This document shows positions 51,156 through 59,890 of a stretch of DNA of 64,000 nt, one piece after another. Source of the DNA: Rhizobium tibeticum. GTDB lineage: Bacteria; Pseudomonadota; Alphaproteobacteria; Rhizobiales; Rhizobiaceae. The first letter of the stretch is position 1; each line of letters starts with the position of its first letter. The notes below the pieces were generated by a model, which did not search any database, was not told where the DNA came from, and saw only the letters and a program-made list of their open reading frames with translations. A program made the translations under genes and the position numbers. The stretch is taken from assembly GCF_900110205.1 (NCBI RefSeq), contig NZ_FOCV01000020.1, forward strand, positions 1 to 64,000, in the 5' to 3' direction.

Positions 51156-52286
51156 TTAAAGGGCTAGATCGCTAGGATCGAAGTTGACGATAACTTCGCC
51201 CCAGGCGTCATATTTGTCTTTCGGAAGGTTCGTGAAGGGCGACGACTTCATGACGGCGCGCTTGGCACCGCTTGCCAACGCCATGCGCGTCGCCTCGTTG
51301 GTGCCGCCGACCGCTTCGACCTCGGGCGAGCCGATGATGTTGCCATCAGGGTCAAGCTTCATATGGACCTTGATGCGAACGTCGCTGGCGCCTTCCATTC
51401 CGGGAATAACCGACCAGTTGCCGGCGATCGCACTGCGGAGAGCATCCATCTCGCTCATCGAGAGCTTTGAACCCGTGGACGGCTTGGTGGAGCCGGTCGA
51501 AGCAACTTCGGTTGACCGCTTGGCACCGCCGTTCGACGGGTCCTGCTTGTTCAGCAGCGCTGCGATGTCGTCGGCGTTGAAGTCGCTCTGCTTGGAGGAA
51601 GAGGCTTTCGCCTTCTCCTGCTTCTTGTCGGCCTTCTTCTTGTCGGTCGGCTTTTCGTCGGTCTGTGCCTTGTCTTCCGTCTTCTTTTCAGGCGGCTTTT
51701 CGGCCGGCTTCTGTTCGGGCGGCTTTACCTGCGGCTTGACGACTGGCGTCGGCACTTTGTCCGGCAATGCCTCGGCATCCGGCTTCGGTGGCTCGGGCGT
51801 TTCCTGTGGCTTCTCCTCGGCCTTCGGGGGCGTCGGCGTCGTGATCTCGGGCTTCGGCGGCGTGATTGACGCCACCTGCTTCGGCTCGACGTCCGTCTCC
51901 TCCTTCATGATCTCCTTCACCTCGTTCGGCACAGGATCATTCTGGGGAAGGGGCTTTTCGCTGGCCTTCGGCGCGGCCGCGCTCACATTGTTGTTCGGCT
52001 TAGCATTCGGGACCGGCGGCGTCTTAAGGTCGACCTTGTTGTCGCCCATGTTCTCGGCGTTTGCGACTTCGCTCGGCTTGGAGGTCGGCTTCGGCGCCGG
52101 CTTTTCGCTCGGCTTGGCCGTCTTGTCGCCCTGCTGCATCTGTGTCATTTCTTCGACAGGCACGAGGTCGACGGGCATCGCCTCGAAATCCTCGACCTTG
52201 AACTGCTCTGGGGAGCCGATCGAAATCAGCGCCCAGGCAAGCAGTGCACAGTGCAGAGCCGCAGATGTGACGATACTGGCCTTCAT
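51156..52286 (-). CDS. tolA: Tol-Pal system protein TolA
   Basis: 376 residues. N-terminal membrane anchor (about 5-23), a long Pro/Lys/Glu-rich periplasmic spacer (about 50-265, with many KP, EKP, PPK repeats) and a C-terminal TonB-like domain (about 275-376, RSAIAGNWSVIPG, KLDPDGNIIGSPEVEAVGG). Energy from TolQ/TolR moves TolA across the periplasm to Pal/TolB. Its stop is one base before an alternative tolB start. Confidence 0.95.
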   Translation of the reverse strand: MKASIVTSAALHCALLAWALISIGSPEQFKVEDFEAMPVDLVPVEEMTQMQQGDKTAKPSEKPAPKPTSKPSEVANAENMGDNKVDLKTPPVPNAKPNNNVSAAAPKASEKPLPQNDPVPNEVKEIMKEETDVEPKQVASITPPKPEITTPTPPKAEEKPQETPEPPKPDAEALPDKVPTPVVKPQVKPPEQKPAEKPPEKKTEDKAQTDEKPTDKKKADKKQEKAKASSSKQSDFNADDIAALLNKQDPSNGGAKRSTEVASTGSTKPSTGSKLSMSEMDALRSAIAGNWSVIPGMEGASDVRIKVHMKLDPDGNIIGSPEVEAVGGTNEATRMALASGAKRAVMKSSPFTNLPKDKYDAWGEVIVNFDPSDLAL

Positions 52287-52294
52287 AGCGTTCG

Positions 52295-52750
52295 CTATTG
52301 GTCCTTCTTCTGCTGCGTCACGAGACCGATGTTCTTGTAGCCGGCACCCTGGATGCGGGCCATGACGTCGGCGATCACGCCATAAGGCGCGGTCGCGTCG
52401 CCGCGAACGAAGATGCGCTCGTTGTAGCCGGTCGTTGCGATCGCCTCGAGCTTCGCGGCAATCTCCCCGGCCGGGATCGGCGTTTCCTGCAGGAACACCT
52501 GGCCGTCGTTCTTGACCGAGATCGTGATCGGCTGCGTTTCGGAATTCAGCGCCTTAGCCTGCGTTTCCGGCAGGTCGACCGGCACGCCGACGGTCATCAT
52601 CGGTGCGGCGACCATGAAGATGATCAGCAGCACGAGCATGACGTCGACGAGCGGCGTCACGTTGATTTCGGAGATGACGGCGCCTCGGCGCCCGCCGCGG
52701 CGACGGCGTCCACCGCCCCCGCCGCCATTGCCTCCAACAGCCATACCCAT
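52295..52750 (-). CDS. tolR: Tol-Pal system protein TolR
   Basis: 151 residues. A Gly/Arg-rich cytoplasmic start (GGNGGGGGGRRRRGGRRG), one membrane helix with the essential Asp (INVTPLVDVMLVLLIIFMVAAPMM) and an ExbD/TolR periplasmic domain ending KNIGLVTQQKKDQ. It forms the proton-driven motor with TolQ. Lies 23 bases after tolQ and 8 bases before tolA. Confidence 0.96.
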   Translation of the reverse strand: MGMAVGGNGGGGGGRRRRGGRRGAVISEINVTPLVDVMLVLLIIFMVAAPMMTVGVPVDLPETQAKALNSETQPITISVKNDGQVFLQETPIPAGEIAAKLEAIATTGYNERIFVRGDATAPYGVIADVMARIQGAGYKNIGLVTQQKKDQ

Positions 52751-52773
52751 GTGCGCTACTCCGTTTCCGTCCG

Positions 52774-53493
52774 TTACTGCGCGGCCTGGCGCGGCTGCAA
52801 CTTCTCATCGATCTGGCGCGAAAGGATGGCGGAGAATTCATCCGCGAAACCTTCCATACGGCCCGAGAGCTTGCCGGCGTCGGCGGAGAACTTGTTGTAG
52901 GCGATAACCGCCGGGATAGCGGCGACAAGGCCGATGGCGGTGGCAAGCAGCGCTTCGGCGATACCGGGAGCAACGACCGCAAGGTTCGTCGACTTCGAGC
53001 CGGCGATCGCCTGGAACGAGGTCATGATACCAACGACGGTACCGAAGAGTCCGATGAACGGACCGGCCGAGCCGATCGTCGCGAGCGAGCCGAGACGGGC
53101 CGAGAGGAATTCGGACTCACGAGCGAGCGTGACGTCCATGGCGCGGTCGATACGCATCTGCAGACCGATCGGCGAGCGTGCGCCGCGCTCGAACGACTTC
53201 TTCCATTCGCGCATGGCGGCGACGAAGATCGAGGCAAGGCCGGTGTTGTTGCGTTCCGACAACGTTCGATAAAGTTCTTCCAGCGACTGGCCCGACCAGA
53301 ACACCTGCTCGAACTTGTCGAACTGGCGCCTCGCGCGGCCGTAAGCCAGATACTTGTCGATGACGATCGCCCAGGTCCAGACCGAGGCCGCGATGAGCCC
53401 GAGCATGACCAGCTTGACGACGAGGCCTGCCTGCATAAACAGCGACCAGAGGCTGACGTCGGCCGTTGCTGCTGCCAATCCTACTTGTTCCAT
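52774..53493 (-). CDS. tolQ: Tol-Pal system protein TolQ
   Basis: 239 residues from ATG 53493 (MEQVGLAAATAD), behind GGGGATATTGG. Three membrane helices in ExbB/TolQ order, with the conserved LATIGSAGPFIGLFGTVVGIMTSF and GIAEALLATAIGLVAAIPAVIAYN segments that line the proton path. First gene of the tolQRAB-pal operon. Confidence 0.96.
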   Translation of the reverse strand: MEQVGLAAATADVSLWSLFMQAGLVVKLVMLGLIAASVWTWAIVIDKYLAYGRARRQFDKFEQVFWSGQSLEELYRTLSERNNTGLASIFVAAMREWKKSFERGARSPIGLQMRIDRAMDVTLARESEFLSARLGSLATIGSAGPFIGLFGTVVGIMTSFQAIAGSKSTNLAVVAPGIAEALLATAIGLVAAIPAVIAYNKFSADAGKLSGRMEGFADEFSAILSRQIDEKLQPRQAAQ

Positions 53494-53953
53494 TGATCCA
53501 ATATCCCCGAATCCAAACGCCCGGCACTTGACCGGGCGGCACAAAGTGATCTCGCAAGAAGTGTCTGGCGGCCGCCGCCCAAAGCCCTGGTCAAGCTTCC
53601 AAGCTCTTATCCGCCTTCCTTGCCGTCAAATTTGGTCAAAGGAAGGCGTGCACCGCACAAACTCTGACAATCCGAGTAAGACACTATTACGGTTAATAGT
53701 TCGTTAGCGCCGGATCATGACAGCGAAAAACTATCGGCGAAAGATTTATCCCTTGGATGACTTGGCCAGATCTAAGTGACCATACAGCGCTCATCTTCCC
53801 GCGCGCCAATTCCTTCACACAAAACTCATGTTTATGCAAGGCCGGTAATCCCGCGTCTTTTCGGCGCTTCGCGATCAACCGACGCGAATCGCCGCGGCAG
53901 AACCTTGTCTGGATCGGTACGATCACGTGGCGCGTAGGAAACGCTCAACGTCG
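53494..53953. other. Intergenic region between ybgC and tolQ
   Basis: 460 bases with no convincing gene, unusually long for a tol cluster in which ybgC and tolQ normally abut. A 77-codon minus-strand frame (53693-53926) lacks a ribosome site. The tolQ promoter is presumably here; no terminator was found. Confidence 0.45.
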
Positions 53954-54409
53954 TCAGAGCGGCTTGCTGCCTTCCAGAAATTTCTCGGCAAGTGCCTCCG
54001 GCAATCGTCGCGGACGCGCATTGGCGTTAATGACGGCGATGATCACCCTGGCGGCGATCAGCAACGTTTCGCCACGCCGGATTTGCTGATTGAGGACCAT
54101 TTTGGCCCCGCCGGCTTTTTCGGTGTGTGTCAGCACGGTCAGGATGTCATCCATCCGCGCCGGCTGTTTGAAGTCGATCTCCATGCGGTGGACAACGAAG
54201 ACGAGCCCCTCGTCGTCAGCATTGATGAGTTCCCGCTGCTCGACGCCGAGGCAACGCAGGTAATCGGTGCGGCCGCGCTCGAGGAAGTGCAGATAGCGAG
54301 CATGGTAGACGAGGCCGGAAAAGTCAGTGTCCTCGTAATAGACGCGCTGCAACAGCCGGTGACCCGTTTGCGTGAGTTCGCCTGAGATCGAAAAACCGTT
54401 ATCCGCCAT
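53954..54409 (-). CDS. ybgC: Acyl-CoA thioesterase YbgC, tol-pal associated
   Basis: 151 residues from ATG 54409 behind GGAGA. Hot-dog thioesterase of the 4HBT/YbgC group: HRLLQRVYYEDTDFSGLVYHARYLHFLERGRTDYLR contains the catalytic Asp in YEDTDFSG. It hydrolyses short or long acyl-CoA/acyl-ACP thioesters near the membrane; the link to Tol-Pal is genomic. Divergent from sqdB. Confidence 0.94.
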   Translation of the reverse strand: MADNGFSISGELTQTGHRLLQRVYYEDTDFSGLVYHARYLHFLERGRTDYLRCLGVEQRELINADDEGLVFVVHRMEIDFKQPARMDDILTVLTHTEKAGGAKMVLNQQIRRGETLLIAARVIIAVINANARPRRLPEALAEKFLEGSKPL

Positions 54410-54528
54410 AATTTTCTCCAAAGTCACGCGCCCTCTTTGGCGGAAGACTTTCCGCCTTGCAAGCATTGAACAATTGTCACGCTTCCTAAGTAATTTTCGA
54501 CAGAGACAATCAAGCAGGAGACGACGCG

Positions 54529-55749
54529 ATGAAGATTGCAGTGATGGGTGGAGACGGATTCATCGGCTGGCCGACGTCATTGCATCTCTCCGACACGGGA
54601 CATGACATCCATATCCTCGACAATCTCTCGCGACGCTGGATCGACACCGAACTCGGCGTCCAGTCGCTGACCCCGATGGACTCGATCCAGGAGCGCACGC
54701 GCATTTGGCACGCCGAAACCGGTCGGCGCATCCAATTCAATCTGATCGACCTCGCCAAGGACTATGAGCTTTTGAAGAAGTGGCTGGCCGAGAACCGTCC
54801 GGATGCCATCATCCATTTCGCTGAGCAGCGTGCCGCCCCCTACTCCATGAAGAGCGATCGCCACAAGAACTACACGGTCAATAACAATGTCAACGCCACC
54901 CATAACCTCCTGAATGCGCTTGTCGAACTTCAGCTCGACGCGCATCTGATCCACCTTGGCACGATGGGTGTCTACGGCTATTCGACGGTCGGTGCCGCCA
55001 TCCCCGAGGGCTACCTGCCGGTGGGGATCGAGACGCCCAGCGGCGAGACTGTCAGCCAGGAAATCCTCTACCCCTCCAATCCCGGCTCAATCTATCATGT
55101 GACCAAGTGCCTGGATCAGCTGCTTTTCCATTTCTATGCCAAGAATGATGGCCTGCGCATCACGGACCTGCACCAGGGGATTGTCTGGGGCACGCACACC
55201 GAGCAGACGCGCCGGCACCCGCAGCTCGTCAATCGCTTCGACTATGACGGCGACTACGGCACGGTGCTGAACCGTTTCCTGATCCAGGCGGCAATTGGAT
55301 ATCCGCTGACCGTGCACGGCACCGGCGGACAGACCCGCGCCTTCATCCACATCCAGGACTCCGTGCGCTGCATCGAGCTGGCGTTGAACAACCCGCCCGC
55401 CCGCGGCGCCCGCGTCGAGATCTTCAACCAGATGACGGAAACGCATCGGGTGCGCGATCTGGCCGAAATGATTGCCAAGATGAGTGGCGCCGAGATCGCC
55501 TGGCTGCCGAATCCGCGCAAGGAAGCGCCGGAGAACGAGTTGATCGTCAAGAACGAGAAATTCCGCAATCTCGGCCTTGAGCCAATCACCTTGCAGGCGG
55601 GGCTTCTCAGTGAAATCGTCGACGTCGCCAAGAAGTTTGCCTATCGTGTCGACCGCTCGCGCGTTCCTGCGGTTTCCGCCTGGACGAAGGATATTGCCGC
55701 AACGATCAACCACGATCCGGAAGGCAGGAGGCTGAAGTCGGTTTCATGA
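54529..55749 (+). CDS. sqdB: UDP-sulfoquinovose synthase SqdB
   Basis: 406 residues. Short-chain dehydrogenase fold of the SQD1 type: nucleotide-binding GGDGFIGWPTSLHLS at the N-terminus, the active-site strand LIHLGTMGVYGYS, and the catalytic Tyr-x-x-x-Lys in SIYHVTKCLDQ (about 188-192). It makes UDP-sulfoquinovose from UDP-glucose and sulfite, the first step of the sulfolipid SQDG. Coupled to the next gene by an ATGA overlap. Ribosome site CAGGAGACG. Confidence 0.95.
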   Translation: MKIAVMGGDGFIGWPTSLHLSDTGHDIHILDNLSRRWIDTELGVQSLTPMDSIQERTRIWHAETGRRIQFNLIDLAKDYELLKKWLAENRPDAIIHFAEQRAAPYSMKSDRHKNYTVNNNVNATHNLLNALVELQLDAHLIHLGTMGVYGYSTVGAAIPEGYLPVGIETPSGETVSQEILYPSNPGSIYHVTKCLDQLLFHFYAKNDGLRITDLHQGIVWGTHTEQTRRHPQLVNRFDYDGDYGTVLNRFLIQAAIGYPLTVHGTGGQTRAFIHIQDSVRCIELALNNPPARGARVEIFNQMTETHRVRDLAEMIAKMSGAEIAWLPNPRKEAPENELIVKNEKFRNLGLEPITLQAGLLSEIVDVAKKFAYRVDRSRVPAVSAWTKDIAATINHDPEGRRLKSVS

Positions 55750-56576
55750 GTGAGCCCCGGTCCTTGCGGCACGCCTATGTCACGCTCGTTACCAACAACG
55801 ACTACGCCATGGGTGCCAAGGCGCTCGCGGTGTCGTTGCGCCGAACCGACACCTACGCCGATATCGTCGTCCTCCATACGGCCGCCGCTGGCGAAGCCAG
55901 CCTCGCCCCGCTCTTGCAACTCGACTGCCGACTCGTGCCGGCCGATCATTTGCCGCTCTCGACCGAATTCAAGGAGCGCCACGCGCGAGCCAACCTGCAC
56001 TCCGCCGCCCCTTTCACGAAGGGGCGTAAGCCAGACTTCCATTCGCCGCTCGACAATTTCTGCAAGCTGCGCCTCTGGCAGCTGAGCGAATACACCAGCT
56101 GCGTCTTCATCGACGCCGATGCGATCGTGCTGCGAAATATCGACAAGCTCTTCCACTACCCGGAGTTTTCGGCGGCCCCGAATGTCTACGAATCTCTTGC
56201 CGACTTCCACCGGCTCAATTCGGGAGTTTTCGTCGCACAACCGTCCAACGACACATTCCAACGCATGCTGGAGCGGCTGGATCAGCCGGACGTGTTCTGG
56301 AAGCGGACGGACCAGACGTTCCTGCAGGATTTTTTCCCGGATTGGCACGGCCTGCCGGTCTATTTCAACATGCTCCAATATGTATGGTTCACCATGCCCA
56401 GGCTTTGGGACTGGCGGAGCATTTCCGTCCTGCACTACCAGTACGAGAAGCCATGGGAAGCGAATCATCCGAAGGTCGAGAAACTGCGGCCGCTGATCGA
56501 CCTTTGGCACGCATTCTATGCCGGCGACGTTCTGCCGGATATTTCGGCAATGGCCAACCCTGAAGAGGCGGCATGA
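55746..56576 (+). CDS. sqdD: Glycosyltransferase SqdD
   Basis: 276 residues, a GT8-like (glycogenin-type) glycosyltransferase with the metal-binding DxD seen as VFIDADAIVLRNIDKLF (about residue 120) and the early strand TLVTNNDYAMGAKALAVSLRR. In Rhodobacter and Sinorhizobium SqdD acts late in sulfoquinovosyl diacylglycerol synthesis. Overlaps sqdB and sqdC by four bases each side. Confidence 0.88.
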   Translation: MSEPRSLRHAYVTLVTNNDYAMGAKALAVSLRRTDTYADIVVLHTAAAGEASLAPLLQLDCRLVPADHLPLSTEFKERHARANLHSAAPFTKGRKPDFHSPLDNFCKLRLWQLSEYTSCVFIDADAIVLRNIDKLFHYPEFSAAPNVYESLADFHRLNSGVFVAQPSNDTFQRMLERLDQPDVFWKRTDQTFLQDFFPDWHGLPVYFNMLQYVWFTMPRLWDWRSISVLHYQYEKPWEANHPKVEKLRPLIDLWHAFYAGDVLPDISAMANPEEAA

Positions 56577-57457
56577 AGGTACTGGTATCGGGCGGAACGG
56601 GTCTCGTCGGGCGCTATATCGTCGAAGAACTGCTCGCCGCCGGCTATGCCGTGATTATCGGCGGTCGCCACGCACCGCTGCCGCGCCTCTTTTCTCGCCC
56701 GGTCGAATTCGCGCCGCTTTCGCTCGATCCGGCGCATGACCATATCGAAGCTTTCGACGACGCCTATTTTTTTGTGCACGCCGCCTTCCATCATCTGCCG
56801 GGAAAATACCGCGCCGGTGAAGGCGACGACCCCGAGACGTTCAAACGCTTCAATTTGGACGGCACCGTCCGGCTTCTCGAGGCCGCCAAACGCGCCGGCA
56901 CACGGCGCTGTATCTTCATTTCCAGCCGTGCTGCCTATGGCGAACATGCGCCGGGAACCTCCCTGAAGGAGGGGATGGCCGACAAGCCGGAAACCCTCTA
57001 CGGCCAAGTCAAGCTGGATGCGGAACGCAGCCTCGCGCATCTTGCGGCGCCGGGCTTTGCAACGGCCAGTCTCCGATTGACCGGCGTCTACGGCGACCTT
57101 CGACCCAACAAATGGGACAAGCTGATCGAAGATTACCTCGCTGGCCGTCCTGTGCCGTCGCGTGCCGGAACCGAGGTCCACGGAAGGGACGTCGGCAAAG
57201 CCGTGCGGCTCATGCTGGAAGCGGACGGCGCGCGCATCTCCGGCGAGACCTTCAATGTCTCCGACGTCGCTTTGGATACATGGGACATCCTGGAGCCCAT
57301 TCGCTGGGAGCGTGATTGCCTGAACAGGCTGCCGTTGCCCGCCGACAAATCGCTGCTCACACCGATGGACACGACGAAAATCCGCGCGCTCGGTTGGTCG
57401 CCAGGCGGCATGCCTTTGTTCGACGAAACGATCCATGCGCTGGCCGCGGGCACATAG
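56573..57457 (+). CDS. sqdC: NAD-dependent epimerase/reductase SqdC
   Basis: 294 residues. Rossmann protein of the extended short-chain dehydrogenase group: VLVSGGTGLVGRYIVEEL at the N-terminus, ISSRAAYGEH around the catalytic Ser, and YGQVKLDAE as the Tyr-x-x-x-Lys motif. In Sinorhizobium sqdC follows sqdBD and modulates sulfolipid and related glycolipid formation. Last gene of the three-gene operon. Confidence 0.85.
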   Translation: MKVLVSGGTGLVGRYIVEELLAAGYAVIIGGRHAPLPRLFSRPVEFAPLSLDPAHDHIEAFDDAYFFVHAAFHHLPGKYRAGEGDDPETFKRFNLDGTVRLLEAAKRAGTRRCIFISSRAAYGEHAPGTSLKEGMADKPETLYGQVKLDAERSLAHLAAPGFATASLRLTGVYGDLRPNKWDKLIEDYLAGRPVPSRAGTEVHGRDVGKAVRLMLEADGARISGETFNVSDVALDTWDILEPIRWERDCLNRLPLPADKSLLTPMDTTKIRALGWSPGGMPLFDETIHALAAGT

Positions 57458-57510
57458 GTGGCAGGTGAAGGCGCACAGGCTCACGCAAGCCTGAGGTTGC
57501 AGACTGCCAC
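57458..57510 (+). other. Nested stem-loop after sqdC
   Basis: GTGGCAG (57458-57464) pairs with CTGCCAC (57504-57510), enclosing a second hairpin CAGGCT / AGCCTG (57476-57493). The fold ends 25 bases before the next start codon. It could terminate or process the sqd transcript; there is no T-tract. Confidence 0.45.
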
Positions 57511-57534
57511 GGATAGTGCAATCCGGAGGATAGT

Positions 57535-58257
57535 ATGCAAGTCGGTTCCGCATCAGCGCTCAACATCCTGCGCAACACCTATTCAACCGACAATCTCAAT
57601 ACGTTGACTGACAGCGCCAGCGCACGACTGAAGATATTACAGAATTCGGCAAAGGCGCAGGAGAGCCTGCGCGAGAACATGACGACCTCCGCCGAAGCCG
57701 CCAAAAGCCGCGCGGCGCGCAAGCTTGAGGAAGCCAGGCAGCAATTGGAGATGCTGAAAAGCGGCGGCTACCCGCCCGAAGTCGTCGCACGGCTGGCGGC
57801 CGAACTTGCTCACAAGATCAGCGCCGCAGCTGCGGAATTCGCCTCCGCCGTCGCTACGAGCGCGACGAGCATCGCATCTGCAGCCGCTGCAACCGCCGAT
57901 GCGGGCACGGGTGCGGCTACGGTGGCCACAACCGATGCGCCCGCGTCAACCGCAACGGCATCCTCTGACGATATCAAGAGCGGTACGGCCCGGACGGACG
58001 AACCTGACGGCGCAACTCCGGCTCGCAACGCTTACCAGAGCATCGTCGAAGATGGAAAACGGGCGTCCTCCGGCATCTCCGCCGAGGATCGCAAGACGAT
58101 GGAAGAGTTCAAGTCCATCCTGCAGGAAGTTCGCCAGCTAATGGACAGGGCGGTGCGCGAGCTGCGGGCGGGAAGCGGCCAATCCGGTTCGGGTACGACC
58201 TATCCGCTGGAGGCCAAGGCTGGCATCTCGGCCATACCGACTAGCTTCACGATTTGA
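57535..58257 (+). CDS. Ala/Ser-rich coiled-coil protein, unknown function
   Basis: 240 residues from ATG 57535 behind GGAGGATAGT. Helical N-terminal region (about 20-75, KILQNSAKAQESLRENM, RAARKLEEARQQLEMLKSGGY), a low-complexity Ala/Thr/Ser middle (about 95-150), and a second helical region (about 180-215, EEFKSILQEVRQLMDRAVREL). No signal peptide or domain recognised. It may be a rhizobial orphan; nearest neighbours sqdC and 5-FCL give no hint. Confidence 0.6.
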   Translation: MQVGSASALNILRNTYSTDNLNTLTDSASARLKILQNSAKAQESLRENMTTSAEAAKSRAARKLEEARQQLEMLKSGGYPPEVVARLAAELAHKISAAAAEFASAVATSATSIASAAAATADAGTGAATVATTDAPASTATASSDDIKSGTARTDEPDGATPARNAYQSIVEDGKRASSGISAEDRKTMEEFKSILQEVRQLMDRAVRELRAGSGQSGSGTTYPLEAKAGISAIPTSFTI

Positions 58258-58344
58258 CGTCCTCGGCTCGGGCAGACAGCCAAAGGTCGCATTGTCACGT
58301 TGAAATCATCGCCTGGCCCACTATGGTCTGCTGAAAACAGCGCG

Positions 58345-58941
58345 ATGGACCGCATGACCCCGAAAGAACTGAAAGCGAAAATGCGTACCGGGCGGCTCGC
58401 ACTGCGCGACGCGATCCCGGAAGATACTCGCATCGAGATGAGCCTTGCAATGGCCGAGCATGCCGGCGAGGCGGTCGCATTCGAGCCAGGGACGACCGTG
58501 TCCGGCTTTCTGCCGATCCGCTCCGAAGCGGATATCCGGCCGCTTATGGCGCGATTCCAGGCGCGCGGAGCACGGCTTTGCGTACCGGCGATACTCGACA
58601 AGCAGACGATCGTCTTTCGTCAGCTCGTACGCGGTGTCCCGTTGGTCAGCACAGGCTTCGGCACCTCGGGTCCGCCTGCGGACGCCGTCGTGCTCGATCC
58701 CGAGATCATGCTGGTGCCCCTCTCCGCTTTCGACAATCGCGGCCATCGCATCGGTTATGGCGCTGGCTATTATGACCGCGCCATCGAGCTTTTGCGGCAA
58801 AAAGGCCTGCATCCGAAACTGATCGGCATTGCATTCGACTGCCAGGAAGTGGCACATGTGCCCGACGAGCCGCACGACGTCAGTCTGGACGCCCTCCTGA
58901 CAGAAAGCGGGCTGCGTTTTTTTGCCTCTTGGATTGGATAG
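58345..58941 (+). CDS. 5-formyltetrahydrofolate cyclo-ligase
   Basis: 198 residues from ATG 58345 (ATG 58354 also possible; the TTG at 58300 is unlikely). ATP-grasp-independent folate ligase with the characteristic GYGAGYYDRAIELLRQKG phosphate/nucleotide loop and the FLPIRSEADIRPLM segment. It recycles 5-formyl-THF to 5,10-methenyl-THF with ATP. Stop codon two bases before the next gene's start, so the pair is coupled. Confidence 0.9.
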   Translation: MDRMTPKELKAKMRTGRLALRDAIPEDTRIEMSLAMAEHAGEAVAFEPGTTVSGFLPIRSEADIRPLMARFQARGARLCVPAILDKQTIVFRQLVRGVPLVSTGFGTSGPPADAVVLDPEIMLVPLSAFDNRGHRIGYGAGYYDRAIELLRQKGLHPKLIGIAFDCQEVAHVPDEPHDVSLDALLTESGLRFFASWIG

Positions 58942-58943
58942 CA

Positions 58944-59768
58944 ATGCGACTGCTTTTTCTGGGTGACATGGTGGGTAAGACCGGACGCACCGCCGTCTGG
59001 AACCGCCTCCCCGGCCTTATTTCCGACCTGAAGCTCGATTTCGTCGTCGTCAACGGCGAGAACGCCGCAGGCGGTTTCGGCATCACCGAGGATATCTTCC
59101 TGGAGACGATCAATGCGGGCGCGGATGTCGTCACGACAGGCAACCACGTCTGGGATCAGAAGGAAGCGGTCGCCTTTGCGGGACGTCACGACCAGTTCCT
59201 GCGGCCGGCCAACTACCCGCAGGGCACGCCGGGGCGCGGCTCAGGCCTGTTCTATGCCCGCAACGGTGCACGCGTGCTGGTCGCAAATGTCATGGGCCGC
59301 GTCTTCATGCACCCGGAGTTGGACGATCCCTTCAAATCCGCCGAGACAATCCTGGATGCCTGCCCGCTTAAAGAGCAGGCGGATGCAATCATCTTCGACT
59401 TCCACGCCGAAGCGACCAGCGAGAAGCAGTGCTTCGGCCATTTCGTCGACGGCCGCGCCAGTTTCGTCGTCGGCACGCATACGCATGTGCCGACAGCCGA
59501 TCACCAGATCCTGAACGGCGGCACCGCCTACATATCGGATGCAGGCATGTGCGGCGACTACGATTCCTCGCTCGGCATGGACAAGGAAGAACCACTGAAC
59601 CGCTTCATCTCCAAGATGCCGAAAGGCCGCATGGAGGCAGCGACCGGCCCGGCCACCATCTGCGGCGTCGGCGTCGAAATATCAGATGCGACCGGCCTCG
59701 CAGAAAAGATCGCGCCGCTGCGCCTGGGCCCCCGGCTCGCCGAAACCATTCCGGAGTTTTGGCGCTAG
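58944..59768 (+). CDS. YmdB-type metallophosphoesterase
   Basis: 274 residues from ATG 58944. Calcineurin-like fold family with FLGDMVGKTGR, VVNGENAAGGFGI, GNHVWDQKE, FHAEATSEK and GTHTHVPTAD, which place the two-metal ligands. The Bacillus member YmdB is a 2',3'-cyclic-nucleotide phosphodiesterase influencing biofilm and development; in alphaproteobacteria the role is unclear. Directly follows 5-FCL, a common arrangement in the family. Confidence 0.9.
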   Translation: MRLLFLGDMVGKTGRTAVWNRLPGLISDLKLDFVVVNGENAAGGFGITEDIFLETINAGADVVTTGNHVWDQKEAVAFAGRHDQFLRPANYPQGTPGRGSGLFYARNGARVLVANVMGRVFMHPELDDPFKSAETILDACPLKEQADAIIFDFHAEATSEKQCFGHFVDGRASFVVGTHTHVPTADHQILNGGTAYISDAGMCGDYDSSLGMDKEEPLNRFISKMPKGRMEAATGPATICGVGVEISDATGLAEKIAPLRLGPRLAETIPEFWR

Positions 59769-59890
59769 AGCCTTTCAGGCAGGCTCCCGCCATGACGCAA
59801 AAGTGAGCAGCGGCTCCGGATTTCAACTGGACCGCTGCGGCGGCTTGCCGCATCCTCCCAACGACCCGTGAAAGCGCCGGAGGAAGTGGC

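Noticed and set aside
53693..53926. 77-codon frame between ybgC and tolQ
   Set aside because: No start signal and no protein-like pattern; more likely a promoter region.
54410..54528. Pho box before sqdB, since sulfolipid genes can be phosphate-controlled
   Set aside because: Only one TGTCAC half-site is seen without a properly spaced partner.
58258..58344. 6S RNA expected upstream of 5-formyl-THF cyclo-ligase
   Set aside because: The gap is under 90 bases and shows no long hairpin with a central bubble; 6S RNA must be elsewhere.
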